The position numbers and the translations under genes are program-made. Positions 23,801 through 31,015 of a DNA stretch of 33,780 nt are shown one piece after another. Positions within the stretch are counted from its first letter, which is position 1. Every line of letters starts with the position of its first letter. Below the pieces are notes generated by a model that saw nothing but the letters and a program-made list of their open reading frames with translations, had not been told where the DNA came from and did not search any database. Source of the stretch: Acidimicrobiales bacterium (GTDB lineage Bacteria; Actinomycetota; Acidimicrobiia; Acidimicrobiales; MedAcidi-G1); assembly GCA_030747775.1 (NCBI GenBank), contig JASLKB010000006.1:1-33780 (forward strand). The letters are read 5' to 3'.

Positions 23801-24208
23801 ATGGACGGAGCAGGTCGGTTGCGGGTTCTGGCCAGGGGTGTCATGGCAGCCTGCCCGGGTTGTGGAGGAAGGGGCTTGTTCCGCCGTCCGTCCCGTCGAG
23901 GCTGGTTGCGGATCCGCGAGGCATGTCCCAGTTGTGGGCTCGCCTTCGAGCGCACCCACGGTCACTGGATAGGGGCGGTGGCTGTCAACACCGTCCTGTC
24001 CACAGTGGCGATCCTGATCGTGTTGATCGTCGCGTTCGTTGTGGCATGGCCCGACCCGGAGGTCCTCGAGGTCCTGATGCCCACAGTTGCCACCTCGCTG
24101 ATGGCACCGTTGACCTTCGCCCCGATTAGCCGCAGTCTCTGGACGGCCATGGTTGTTCTCGTGCTGCCACCGGAGGATCCACCCTTGCTGGACACACGTC
24201 CGATCTAG
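23801..24208 (+). CDS. DUF983 small membrane protein with a zinc ribbon
   Basis: The 135-residue product has two CPxC pairs (Cys18/Cys21 and Cys42/Cys45) forming a probable zinc ribbon, then two hydrophobic segments (about 57-83 and 91-120). CPGCGGRGLFRR and CPSCGLAFER match the DUF983 pattern. The family's function is unknown. The start at 23801 gives the usual DUF983 length; the open frame runs much further upstream but is antisense to the PhyH gene. It seems unrelated to the catabolic genes around it and stands apart, with its own leaderless-type promoter. Confidence 0.88.
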   Translation: MDGAGRLRVLARGVMAACPGCGGRGLFRRPSRRGWLRIREACPSCGLAFERTHGHWIGAVAVNTVLSTVAILIVLIVAFVVAWPDPEVLEVLMPTVATSLMAPLTFAPISRSLWTAMVVLVLPPEDPPLLDTRPI

Positions 24209-24268
24209 CCTTCGCTAACCCCCGCCCAACGACCGAAGCGGGCCGCTACCCGAGAGGAGAGGGAAGCC

Positions 24269-25453
24269 ATGCCAGATGTTGAGCTTCCGTTCAGCCGTGA
24301 GGAATACGCACAGCGCCTGGCCAAGGTGCGTAGAGCCATGGAGGCTCGTGGCATCGAGGTGCTGGTAGCCGCCGACCCGTCCAACATGTCGTGGTTGACC
24401 GGCTACGACGGCTGGTCGTTCTATACGCCCCAGGCGGTGGTGGTTACCCACGACGGAGAGCCGTGGTGGTGGGGCCGACGGATGGACGCCAACGGTGCTC
24501 GGCGCACCGTCTACATGGACGAGGCCCGCATCCTGGACTACTCCGACGACCACGTCATGTCGACCGAGAAGCACGCTTTCGGGCAGTTGGCCGGGCTGCT
24601 GGACGGGATGGGGCACGGGTCAGCCCGGATCGGCGTGGAACTCGACAACTACTATTACTCTGCGGCCGCGCACCAGCACCTCTGTGCCGGCCTCCCCGCC
24701 GCCGACGTGGTGGACGCTACGGCGCTCGTCAACTGGCAGCGGGGGGTCAAGTCCGCCCAGGAACTGGTGTACATGAGGCGAGGTGCCAGGATCGTCGAGT
24801 TGATGCACGCCCGGATCCGCGAGATCATCGAACCGGGCATGCGTAAGTGCGACCTGGCTGCTGAGATCTACGCCACCGGGGTGTCGGGCACTGAGGAGTT
24901 CGGCGGCGACTACCCGGCCTTCGTGCCCATGCTGCCCACCGGGGCGGACGCCTCGGCCCCTCACCTGACATGGGACGACAAGCCCCTAAAGACAGGCGAG
25001 GGCACGTTCTTCGAGATCGCTGGCGCCCATCGCCGCTATCAACTTCCTCTGTGTCGGACGACGTTCCTGGGGTCACTGCCCAGCGACATGCGTCGCGCCG
25101 AGAAGGCGGTGCTGGACGCCCTAGACGCCGGGTTGGACGCGGCGCGGGCCGGGAACCGGGCTAGTGACCTGGCCCGCCGGTTCTTCTCAGTCATGGAGGA
25201 CGCGGGCTTCCACAAGGAGGGCCGCTGTGGCTACCCCATCGGCATCAGCTATCCGCCGGACTGGGGGGAACGGACCATCTCTCTGAGGGCCACCGACGAC
25301 TCGGTGCTGGAGCCGGGCATGACCTTCCACTTCATGCCCGGCCTGTGGATGGACACGTGGGGTCTGGAGATCACAGAGAGTTTCGTGGTCGTCGAGGACG
25401 GGCCCGGCGAGCCGCTGGCCGACGTATCCCGCGGCATCCACGTAAAGGGGTGA
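24269..25453 (+). CDS. doeA: Ectoine hydrolase (M24 creatinase/Xaa-Pro dipeptidase-like family)
   Basis: The 394-residue product matches ectoine hydrolase (DoeA/EutD) across its length as I recall the Halomonas sequence. Shared blocks include DPSNMSWLTGYDGWSFYT (residues 36-53), VDATALVNWQR, EIIEPGMRKCDLAAEIY, the ASAPHLTWDDKPLKTGEGTF region, GYPIGISYPPDWGERTISLR, and MTFHFMPGLWMDTWGLEITE near the end. The enzyme opens the ectoine ring to N-acetyl-diaminobutyrate. GAGAGGAGAGGGA lies just before the ATG. The next gene overlaps or abuts its stop and encodes an M20 deacylase, which would be the next enzyme. No ectoine transporter, diaminobutyrate transaminase of the doe type or semialdehyde dehydrogenase gene is visible in the window. 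A related cyclic-amide substrate is the main alternative. Confidence 0.9.
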   Translation: MPDVELPFSREEYAQRLAKVRRAMEARGIEVLVAADPSNMSWLTGYDGWSFYTPQAVVVTHDGEPWWWGRRMDANGARRTVYMDEARILDYSDDHVMSTEKHAFGQLAGLLDGMGHGSARIGVELDNYYYSAAAHQHLCAGLPAADVVDATALVNWQRGVKSAQELVYMRRGARIVELMHARIREIIEPGMRKCDLAAEIYATGVSGTEEFGGDYPAFVPMLPTGADASAPHLTWDDKPLKTGEGTFFEIAGAHRRYQLPLCRTTFLGSLPSDMRRAEKAVLDALDAGLDAARAGNRASDLARRFFSVMEDAGFHKEGRCGYPIGISYPPDWGERTISLRATDDSVLEPGMTFHFMPGLWMDTWGLEITESFVVVEDGPGEPLADVSRGIHVKG

Positions 25454-25455
25454 CC

Positions 25456-26625
25456 GTGCCCGTCGACCCGCCGCCCATCGATGAGGTACTGACCCTCCTT
25501 GAGGACCTGGTTGCCTTCCCGTCGGTCGCTCTGACCCCCAACGTCGACCTGATCGCATACGTGGAGGACCTACTGCGGCCTCACTGCACCGACATCGTGC
25601 TTACCCACGATGAGACCGGGACGAAGGCCAACCTGTTCGCCACCATTGGCCCCGCCGTGGACGGGGGGGTCATGCTGGCCGGCCACAGCGACGTCGTCCC
25701 CGTTGATCCTGCCGACTGGGCCACGCCTCCATTCGTCGCCACTCGACTGGGTGACCGCATCTACGGGCGAGGCACCGCCGACATGAAGGGGTTCGTGGCC
25801 TGCGCTCTGACCCTCGTTCCCCGGTGGGCGGCCCTGGATCTAGTCCGGCCGGTCCACGTTGCCCTCACCTTCGACGAGGAGGACGGCTTCCATGGCGCCC
25901 CAATCCTTATTGCCTCCCTGGCCGGTGCCCCCCAGCCCGTCGCGGCCATCGTCGGGGAGCCGACCGGCCTCCAGTTGATTGGGGCCCACAAGGGTTGCTA
26001 CGAATACACCACCACGGTCACCGGCATGAACGGGCACAGCTCTCGTCCCACCGAGGCGGTCAGCGCGGTACACCACGCCACTCGCTGGATAGGCGCTTTG
26101 CTGGACCTGGATGCTGATCTGGCTGGCCGCGCGCGGGCCGACAGTCGGTTCGAACCGCCGCACACCACGACCAACGTCGGCGTGGTCGGTGGAGGGCTGG
26201 CCCGGTGCACGGTGGCGGGCGAGTGCTCGTTCGAATGGGAGATGCGTCCCGTCCAGGGTGACGACGCCGGCTTCGTGAAGGAGCGGATGGCCGCTGTCGA
26301 AGCCACGTTGCTGGCGGAGATGCGTGCAGTGCACCCGGGGGCGGCCATCGAGACCGAGGCGGTGTGCGAGATCGACGGCCTCGAATGGGTCGAGGCTTCC
26401 CCAGCTCTCGACCTCATGAGGTCCCTGCTGGGTGGCGACCCGCCGGTCGGCGTGGTGGCCTACGGCACCGAGGCGGGGCTCTACCAGGCGGCTGGTATCC
26501 CGTCGGTGGTGTGGGGACCAGGTGACATAGCGGTAGCGCACCGGCCCGACGAGTTTGTGGAGGTGGCCGATCTCGAGGCCTGCCTGACCGTATTGGCCGG
26601 GCTAGGCGACCACCTCACCCGCTGA
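25456..26625 (+). CDS. M20 family deacylase, ArgE-like, coupled to doeA
   Basis: From the GTG at 25456 the product has 389 residues with the M20 motif set: LAGHSDVVP (His77, Asp79), GRGTADMKG (Asp109), TFDEEDG (Glu141, Glu142), VGEPT, and GTEAGLYQAAGIP and GPGDIAVAHRPDE near the end. It closely resembles the protein at 15359-16549. A GTG at 25450 that overlaps the doeA stop (GTGA) is an alternative start; either way translation is coupled. In Halomonas and Ruegeria the acetyl-diaminobutyrate deacetylase (DoeB/EutE) belongs to the aspartoacylase/AstE family, so an M20 enzyme here would be an unrelated replacement. That role is inferred from position only. Confidence 0.87.
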   Translation: MPVDPPPIDEVLTLLEDLVAFPSVALTPNVDLIAYVEDLLRPHCTDIVLTHDETGTKANLFATIGPAVDGGVMLAGHSDVVPVDPADWATPPFVATRLGDRIYGRGTADMKGFVACALTLVPRWAALDLVRPVHVALTFDEEDGFHGAPILIASLAGAPQPVAAIVGEPTGLQLIGAHKGCYEYTTTVTGMNGHSSRPTEAVSAVHHATRWIGALLDLDADLAGRARADSRFEPPHTTTNVGVVGGGLARCTVAGECSFEWEMRPVQGDDAGFVKERMAAVEATLLAEMRAVHPGAAIETEAVCEIDGLEWVEASPALDLMRSLLGGDPPVGVVAYGTEAGLYQAAGIPSVVWGPGDIAVAHRPDEFVEVADLEACLTVLAGLGDHLTR

Positions 26626-26636
26626 ACCTGCTGGCC

Positions 26637-27500
26637 ATGGGGAACCTCGCTACGCCCGAAGTGGTGTCAGCTTTCGACGTAGACGGGTTCGCTTTGGTGA
26701 ACCGGCTGGTGTCCGAAGAGATTGTGGTCGCGCTGCACGATCGGTTCGATCGACTGTTCCGAGGGGAGTTCGAGACCGGGGTGGCGCCCGATGAGGTCAA
26801 CTGGCAGGAGGGAACCGGCGATCCAACCCTCACTCGGCAACTGTGCAACGCCTGGCGGGCCGACCGGCTCGTGGCCTCCGTGGTCTTGTCGCCGGCGTTA
26901 GGTGAGGCGTTGGCCTGTCTAGCCGGGTGGCCAGGGGCACGGATCATCCAGGACAACGCGTTGTGGAAGCCACCGGGTGCCAGGTCGGTGGGGTTTCACC
27001 GGGACAACGCCTACCTGGCCTGGTACCAGCCGCGGGAGATGGCCACGTGTTGGATGGCGCTAGACGCCACATCGGCGGCGTCGGGCACGGTCTGCTTTAG
27101 CCGTGGGTCGCACAAGTGGTCCACCGGCGACGATCCGGCCATGGAGTTCCACGGTCCTGAGAACCACCGGGCCCCGATGGAGGCCGCGGCGACCGCCGAG
27201 GGGCTGGTTCCCGAGGTGGTTCCGGTGGAGGTCCCGGCAGGCGGCGGCTCGTTCCACCACGGATGGACCTGGCACGGGTCGGACGCCAACCGGTCCGACG
27301 TGCACCGCCGCACACTGGTGCTGCACTGCGCCAGTAGTGAAGCCCGCTTTCACCGCCCGGGGTTCGGCGAGGGCAACGGGCCGATCTACACCAGGTACGC
27401 GCACGCCGACCACGACATGATGGACGAGGCCCACTTCCCCGTCCTATGGACTACCGACGGCTACCGCAGCCCCGGCCTGCCCGAACCACCTACGGTCTAG
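26637..27500 (+). CDS. Phytanoyl-CoA dioxygenase (PhyH) family protein
   Basis: This 287-residue member opens with VVSAFDVDGFALVNRLVS, has the HxD iron motif as VGFHRDNAYLAWY (His121, Asp123) and the distal His in HHGWTWHGSDANRS (213), followed by DVHRRTLVLH with the probable 2-oxoglutarate Arg. A Trp-rich CWMALDATSA segment precedes the GSHKW turn. It starts 11 bases after the M20 stop, so it is likely part of the doeA transcript and may act on an ectoine-related or other osmolyte. The Xsc gene follows after 104 bases with its own ribosome binding site. It is the fourth PhyH gene in 13 kb. Confidence 0.86.
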   Translation: MGNLATPEVVSAFDVDGFALVNRLVSEEIVVALHDRFDRLFRGEFETGVAPDEVNWQEGTGDPTLTRQLCNAWRADRLVASVVLSPALGEALACLAGWPGARIIQDNALWKPPGARSVGFHRDNAYLAWYQPREMATCWMALDATSAASGTVCFSRGSHKWSTGDDPAMEFHGPENHRAPMEAAATAEGLVPEVVPVEVPAGGGSFHHGWTWHGSDANRSDVHRRTLVLHCASSEARFHRPGFGEGNGPIYTRYAHADHDMMDEAHFPVLWTTDGYRSPGLPEPPTV

Positions 27501-27604
27501 ACAGTCTCACGGATCAGTTATAGGCTCTCACTTCATCGCGTTCGGGGGCTCGTTCCCGGTGGCGCGTGTCCGATCGAATCCATATCCGGTACAGGAGTGC
27601 ACCG

Positions 27605-29371
27605 ATGACCCGCATGACCCCCAGCGAGGCCTTCGTCGAGACGATGGTGGCCAACGGCGTCACCACCATCTTCGGCATCATGGGCTCGGCGTTCATGGAC
27701 GCCATGGATATCTTCGTCCCGGCGGGCATCCGCCTAGTTCCCGTGGTCCACGAGCAGGGTGCCGCCCACATGGCCGACGGCTATGCCCGGGTCAGCGGTC
27801 GTCACGGCGTGGTCATAGGCCAGAACGGTCCCGGTATCTCCAACTGCGTCACCGCCATCGCCGCGGCCTTCTGGGCCCACAGCCCGGTCGTAATGATCAC
27901 CCCGGAGACCGGCACCATGGGCCAGGGCCTGGGTGGCTTCCAGGAGGCCAACCAACTCCCGATGTTCCAGGAGTTCGTCAAGTACCAGGGCCACATCGCC
28001 AACGAGCATCGCATGGCAGAGATCACGGCCCGATGCTTCGACCGGGCGATGTCGGAAATCGGCCCTACCCAACTGAACATTCCCCGCGACCGCTTCTACG
28101 GCGACATTGACGTCGAGATCGCCGAGCCGATGCGCCTGGACCGCGGCCCCGGTGGCGCCGCCAGCCTTGATGAGGCGGCCGACATGCTGGCCGCCGCTGA
28201 GTTCCCGGTCATGGTGGCCGGTGGCGGCGTGGTCCTGGGCGACTCGGTGGCCGAGGCCATCACCCTGGCCGAGCGCCTGGGCTGCCCGGTGGTCAACAGC
28301 TACCTGCACAACGACTCGTTTCCGGCCAGCCATCCGCAGTGGTGTGGCCCGCTGGGCTATCAGGGCTCCAAGGCGGCCATGAAGCTCATTGCTCAGGCCG
28401 ACGTGGTCCTAGCTCTGGGTACCCGCCTGGGCCCGTTCGGGACCCTTCCGCAGCACGACATGGACTACTGGCCGAAGGACGCCAAGATCATCCAGGTCGA
28501 CGCTGATCACAAGATGCTTGGTCTAGTCAAGAAGATCTCGGTGGGGATTTGCGGTGACGCTGGCGCGGCGGCGATCGCACTGGCCGAGCGACTTGACGAA
28601 AGGATCCTGGCCTGTGACGTCAATCGTGACCACCGGGCTCAACTCACCGCTGCCGAGAAAGCCGACTGGGAGGCCGAGCTGGAGGAGTGGACACACGAGA
28701 CCGACGACTTCAGCGTGGACATGATCAAGCAGGCCATTGACGAGGAGGACAACTGGCTCCACCCCCGACAGGTTCTTCGCGAACTGGAGAAGGCCATGCC
28801 GGCCCGAGTCATGGTTTCTACAGACATTGGGAACATCAACTCGGTCGCCAATAGCTACCTGCGGTTCGAAGAGCCCCGTTCCTTCTTTGCCGCCATGAGT
28901 TGGGGGAACTGTGGTTACGCCCTGCCGACCATCATCGGGGCCAAGGCCGCTGCTCCCGACCGTCCAGCCGTCGCCTACGCCGGTGACGGCGCATGGGCCA
29001 TGAGCATGGTCGAGATCATGACGGCGGTACGCCATGAGATACCTGTCACCGCGGTGGTGTTCCACAACCGGCAGTGGGGAGCCGAGAAGAAGAACCAAGT
29101 CGACTTCTATGGACAACGTTTCGTCGCCGGGGAACTGGAGGGTGGCGAGAGCTACTCCGAGATAGCCCGTGCCATGGGTGCCGAAGGCGTTCGGGTGGAC
29201 CAGCTTGAAGATGTGGGCCCAGCGTTGTCAGCGGCCGTTGATGCTCAGATGAACGCGGGCAAGACCACGGTGATCGAGGTCATGTGCACTAAGGAACTCG
29301 GCGACCCGTTCCGCAAGGATGCGTTGTCCGTTCCGGTACGTCACCTTGACAAGTATGCCGACTTCACCTGA
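27605..29371 (+). CDS. xsc: Sulfoacetaldehyde acetyltransferase
   Basis: The 588-residue ThDP enzyme has the length and blocks of Xsc: EAFVETMVANGVTTIFGIMG, the catalytic Glu50 in HEQGAAHMADGYAR, GQNGPGISN, GQGLGGFQEANQLPMFQEF, GPTQLNIPRD, GPLGYQGSKAAMKLI, DYWPKDAKIIQVD, and the ThDP-Mg motif GDG (460-462) to Asn488 in FHNRQWGAEKKNQ. Xsc converts sulfoacetaldehyde and phosphate to acetyl phosphate and sulfite. AGGAG lies seven bases before the ATG at 27605, which fixes the start. No phosphate acetyltransferase, taurine dehydrogenase, transaminase or sulfite exporter gene is in the window, so the source of sulfoacetaldehyde is not shown. Another sulfonate-forming ThDP acyltransferase is less likely. 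Confidence 0.92.
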   Translation: MTRMTPSEAFVETMVANGVTTIFGIMGSAFMDAMDIFVPAGIRLVPVVHEQGAAHMADGYARVSGRHGVVIGQNGPGISNCVTAIAAAFWAHSPVVMITPETGTMGQGLGGFQEANQLPMFQEFVKYQGHIANEHRMAEITARCFDRAMSEIGPTQLNIPRDRFYGDIDVEIAEPMRLDRGPGGAASLDEAADMLAAAEFPVMVAGGGVVLGDSVAEAITLAERLGCPVVNSYLHNDSFPASHPQWCGPLGYQGSKAAMKLIAQADVVLALGTRLGPFGTLPQHDMDYWPKDAKIIQVDADHKMLGLVKKISVGICGDAGAAAIALAERLDERILACDVNRDHRAQLTAAEKADWEAELEEWTHETDDFSVDMIKQAIDEEDNWLHPRQVLRELEKAMPARVMVSTDIGNINSVANSYLRFEEPRSFFAAMSWGNCGYALPTIIGAKAAAPDRPAVAYAGDGAWAMSMVEIMTAVRHEIPVTAVVFHNRQWGAEKKNQVDFYGQRFVAGELEGGESYSEIARAMGAEGVRVDQLEDVGPALSAAVDAQMNAGKTTVIEVMCTKELGDPFRKDALSVPVRHLDKYADFT

Positions 29372-29394
29372 CCAGGCCCGTCGATGACCCGACT

Positions 29395-29997
29395 TCAGCC
29401 CTCAACTGCTGGGGCAGGCTCGTGAGAAACGTCCTCTGGGCCGAGGTGGCGAGTCCAGGCGGCAAATTCGAGAACTATCCCGTCAGGGTCCTGAAAATAG
29501 ATCGACCTCACGAAGACCCCGTCGTGTAACTCTCGAGACACGCCCCACTCGGATTCGTCATGGTTGACCACCTCTGAACAGTCGATGCCGGCATCGCGAA
29601 GGCGGGGAACGAGACTGTCGATGGTTTCGCAGTCGACGTTGAAGGCCAAGTGGTTCATGGAGCCGTGCGCGGAGTGGATGCCGCCACGGTCAGGCCGGTC
29701 GGCCGGCATGGCAATGCCGGGTGCAACTCCAGGCCCATCAGGAAACCAGAAGAACGCCAACTGGTTGTTGCCGCCAGCATCGAAGAAGAAATGCTGGCCT
29801 ACCCCACCCCCCAACTCGACGGTCTTCACGAGGGGCATTCCCAGTAGGCCTTCGTAGAACGCCACCGTGGCTGCCATGTCACTGCAGACGAGGGCGAGGT
29901 GGTTGATTCCCTGGACACCGAACGGTCCGGTCGTCTGGCTGGTGTTAGCTATGGCGGCGGCCCCGGAAGATTCCGATCCTTCCAACTTCCCGGCCAT
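29395..29997 (-). CDS. VOC (glyoxalase/dioxygenase) family protein
   Basis: The 200-residue product has two babbab modules of the vicinal oxygen chelate fold. The first opens with INHLALVCSDMAATVAFYEGLLGMPLVK (residues 31 on), where His33 is a probable metal ligand. The second starts at SMNHLAFNVD (about 113) and ends in IYFQDPDGIVLEFAAW, in which Glu is the usual ligand. Single-chain proteins of this size include ring-cleavage dioxygenases, glyoxalases and isomerases; no specific reaction can be named. The ATG is supported by a TAGGGT box six bases before it. It converges on xsc and diverges from the SDR gene by only 35 bases. Confidence 0.85.
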   Translation of the reverse strand: MAGKLEGSESSGAAAIANTSQTTGPFGVQGINHLALVCSDMAATVAFYEGLLGMPLVKTVELGGGVGQHFFFDAGGNNQLAFFWFPDGPGVAPGIAMPADRPDRGGIHSAHGSMNHLAFNVDCETIDSLVPRLRDAGIDCSEVVNHDESEWGVSRELHDGVFVRSIYFQDPDGIVLEFAAWTRHLGPEDVSHEPAPAVEG

Positions 29998-30009
29998 GAG
30001 AACACCCTA
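29998..30009 (-). promoter_or_regulatory. Leaderless-type -10 box for the VOC gene
   Basis: On the minus strand TAGGGT (30009-30004) is followed by six bases and the ATG at 29997. The divergent SDR start codon is only 24 bases beyond the box, so any -35 element overlaps the SDR promoter. Confidence 0.45.
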
Positions 30010-30032
30010 GGCGGCCTGCCAGAATCGATCTC

Positions 30033-30815
30033 GTGCCCACCTCCGTGCCCGAAGACCAGCTGACTGACTTCACCGACCGCGTCGTCGTGGTCACTGGTGG
30101 AAGCCGAGGGCTCGGTCGGTCCATGGTCGAGGCGTTCGCTCGGTGTGGCGCAGACGTAGTGGTGGCTAGCCGCAAACTGCCCAACTGTGAGACGGTGGCC
30201 GCCGCCGTGGTCGAGACGACCGGTCGACGGGCGCTTCCGGTTGCCTGCCATGTCGGTGATTGGGACCAATGCGACGCCCTGGTAGAGGCCACCTACGTTG
30301 AGTTTGGTCGATGCGACGTACTGGTCAACAACGCTGGCAGCTCGCCGCTCTATCCATCACTCGCGCAGGCCACCCCAGAGCTGTTTGACAAGACGATCGC
30401 CACCAACCTGAGGGGCACGTTCCGGCTGTCGGCTTCCTTCGGGTCCCGAATGTTCGATGCCGGAGGCGGGTGCATCGTCAACGTGAGCTCCATCTCGGCT
30501 TCGGCCCCGACTGCAGTGGAGGCCATCTACGGAGCGGCGAAGGCCGGTGTCCACTCGCTCACAGAATCATTCGCACGCGCATACGCACCGACGGTCCGTG
30601 TCAACTGCCTGCAGCCGGGCCCTTTTCTGACCGACATCTCGACCCACTGGCCCGAGAGTTCACACGAGGGTTTCCGCCAGCGCCTTGCGCTGCAGCGGGC
30701 CGGCAACGCTGAAGAGATCGTGGGTGCCGCTCTCTACCTGGCATCGGACGCCGCCTCGTTCACAACCGGATCGGTGGTGAAGGTCGACGGCGGCGCGGTC
30801 TATGGGACCGGCTGA
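30033..30815 (+). CDS. Short-chain dehydrogenase/reductase (SDR)
   Basis: This 260-residue classical SDR has the cofactor motif TGGSRGLG (residues 21-28), NNAG (99-102) and the catalytic triad Ser153 (NVSS), Tyr166 and Lys170 (YGAAK). The C-terminus ends with the standard GSVVKVDGGA. SRK after the second strand (residues 46-48) hints at NADP(H) rather than NAD(H). Substrate is unknown; alcohols, hydroxy-acyl-CoA or 3-oxoacyl thioesters are usual. Translation starts at a GTG without a ribosome binding site; CAGAAT ends seven bases before it, so a leaderless message is possible. It is divergent from the VOC gene. Confidence 0.88.
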   Translation: MPTSVPEDQLTDFTDRVVVVTGGSRGLGRSMVEAFARCGADVVVASRKLPNCETVAAAVVETTGRRALPVACHVGDWDQCDALVEATYVEFGRCDVLVNNAGSSPLYPSLAQATPELFDKTIATNLRGTFRLSASFGSRMFDAGGGCIVNVSSISASAPTAVEAIYGAAKAGVHSLTESFARAYAPTVRVNCLQPGPFLTDISTHWPESSHEGFRQRLALQRAGNAEEIVGAALYLASDAASFTTGSVVKVDGGAVYGTG

Positions 30816-31003
30816 GAACTCGGAGTGGGGAAGCTGACGGCGTCAATGCTCGTCCCCGGGAAGGAGACCGAGGAGTTGCCGCCCTTCACCTTCAGTCGGT
30901 ACGCCGAGGGAGCCACGTTCAGTGATCGCAGTTCGAACTGTCCCTGGGCCTAGTCCCACCCGACAGCTCTAGCTCGGTGGAGTTCGATCGACGACGCTCG
31001 CCG

Positions 31004-31015
31004 TACCATGCACCG
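31004..31015 (+). promoter_or_regulatory. Leaderless-type -10 box for the FAD-linked dehydrogenase gene
   Basis: TACCAT at 31004-31009 is followed by six bases and the ATG at 31016. This decides the start over the in-frame GTG at 30977. Confidence 0.45.

Noticed and set aside
30846-30953. 35-codon ORF between the SDR and the FAD-linked dehydrogenase
   Set aside because: The peptide (ending SSNCPWA) has no recognisable family, no ribosome binding site and no promoter-like box at the start; it may be a gene remnant but I cannot support it. The rest of this 200-base gap shows only the -10 box of the next gene.
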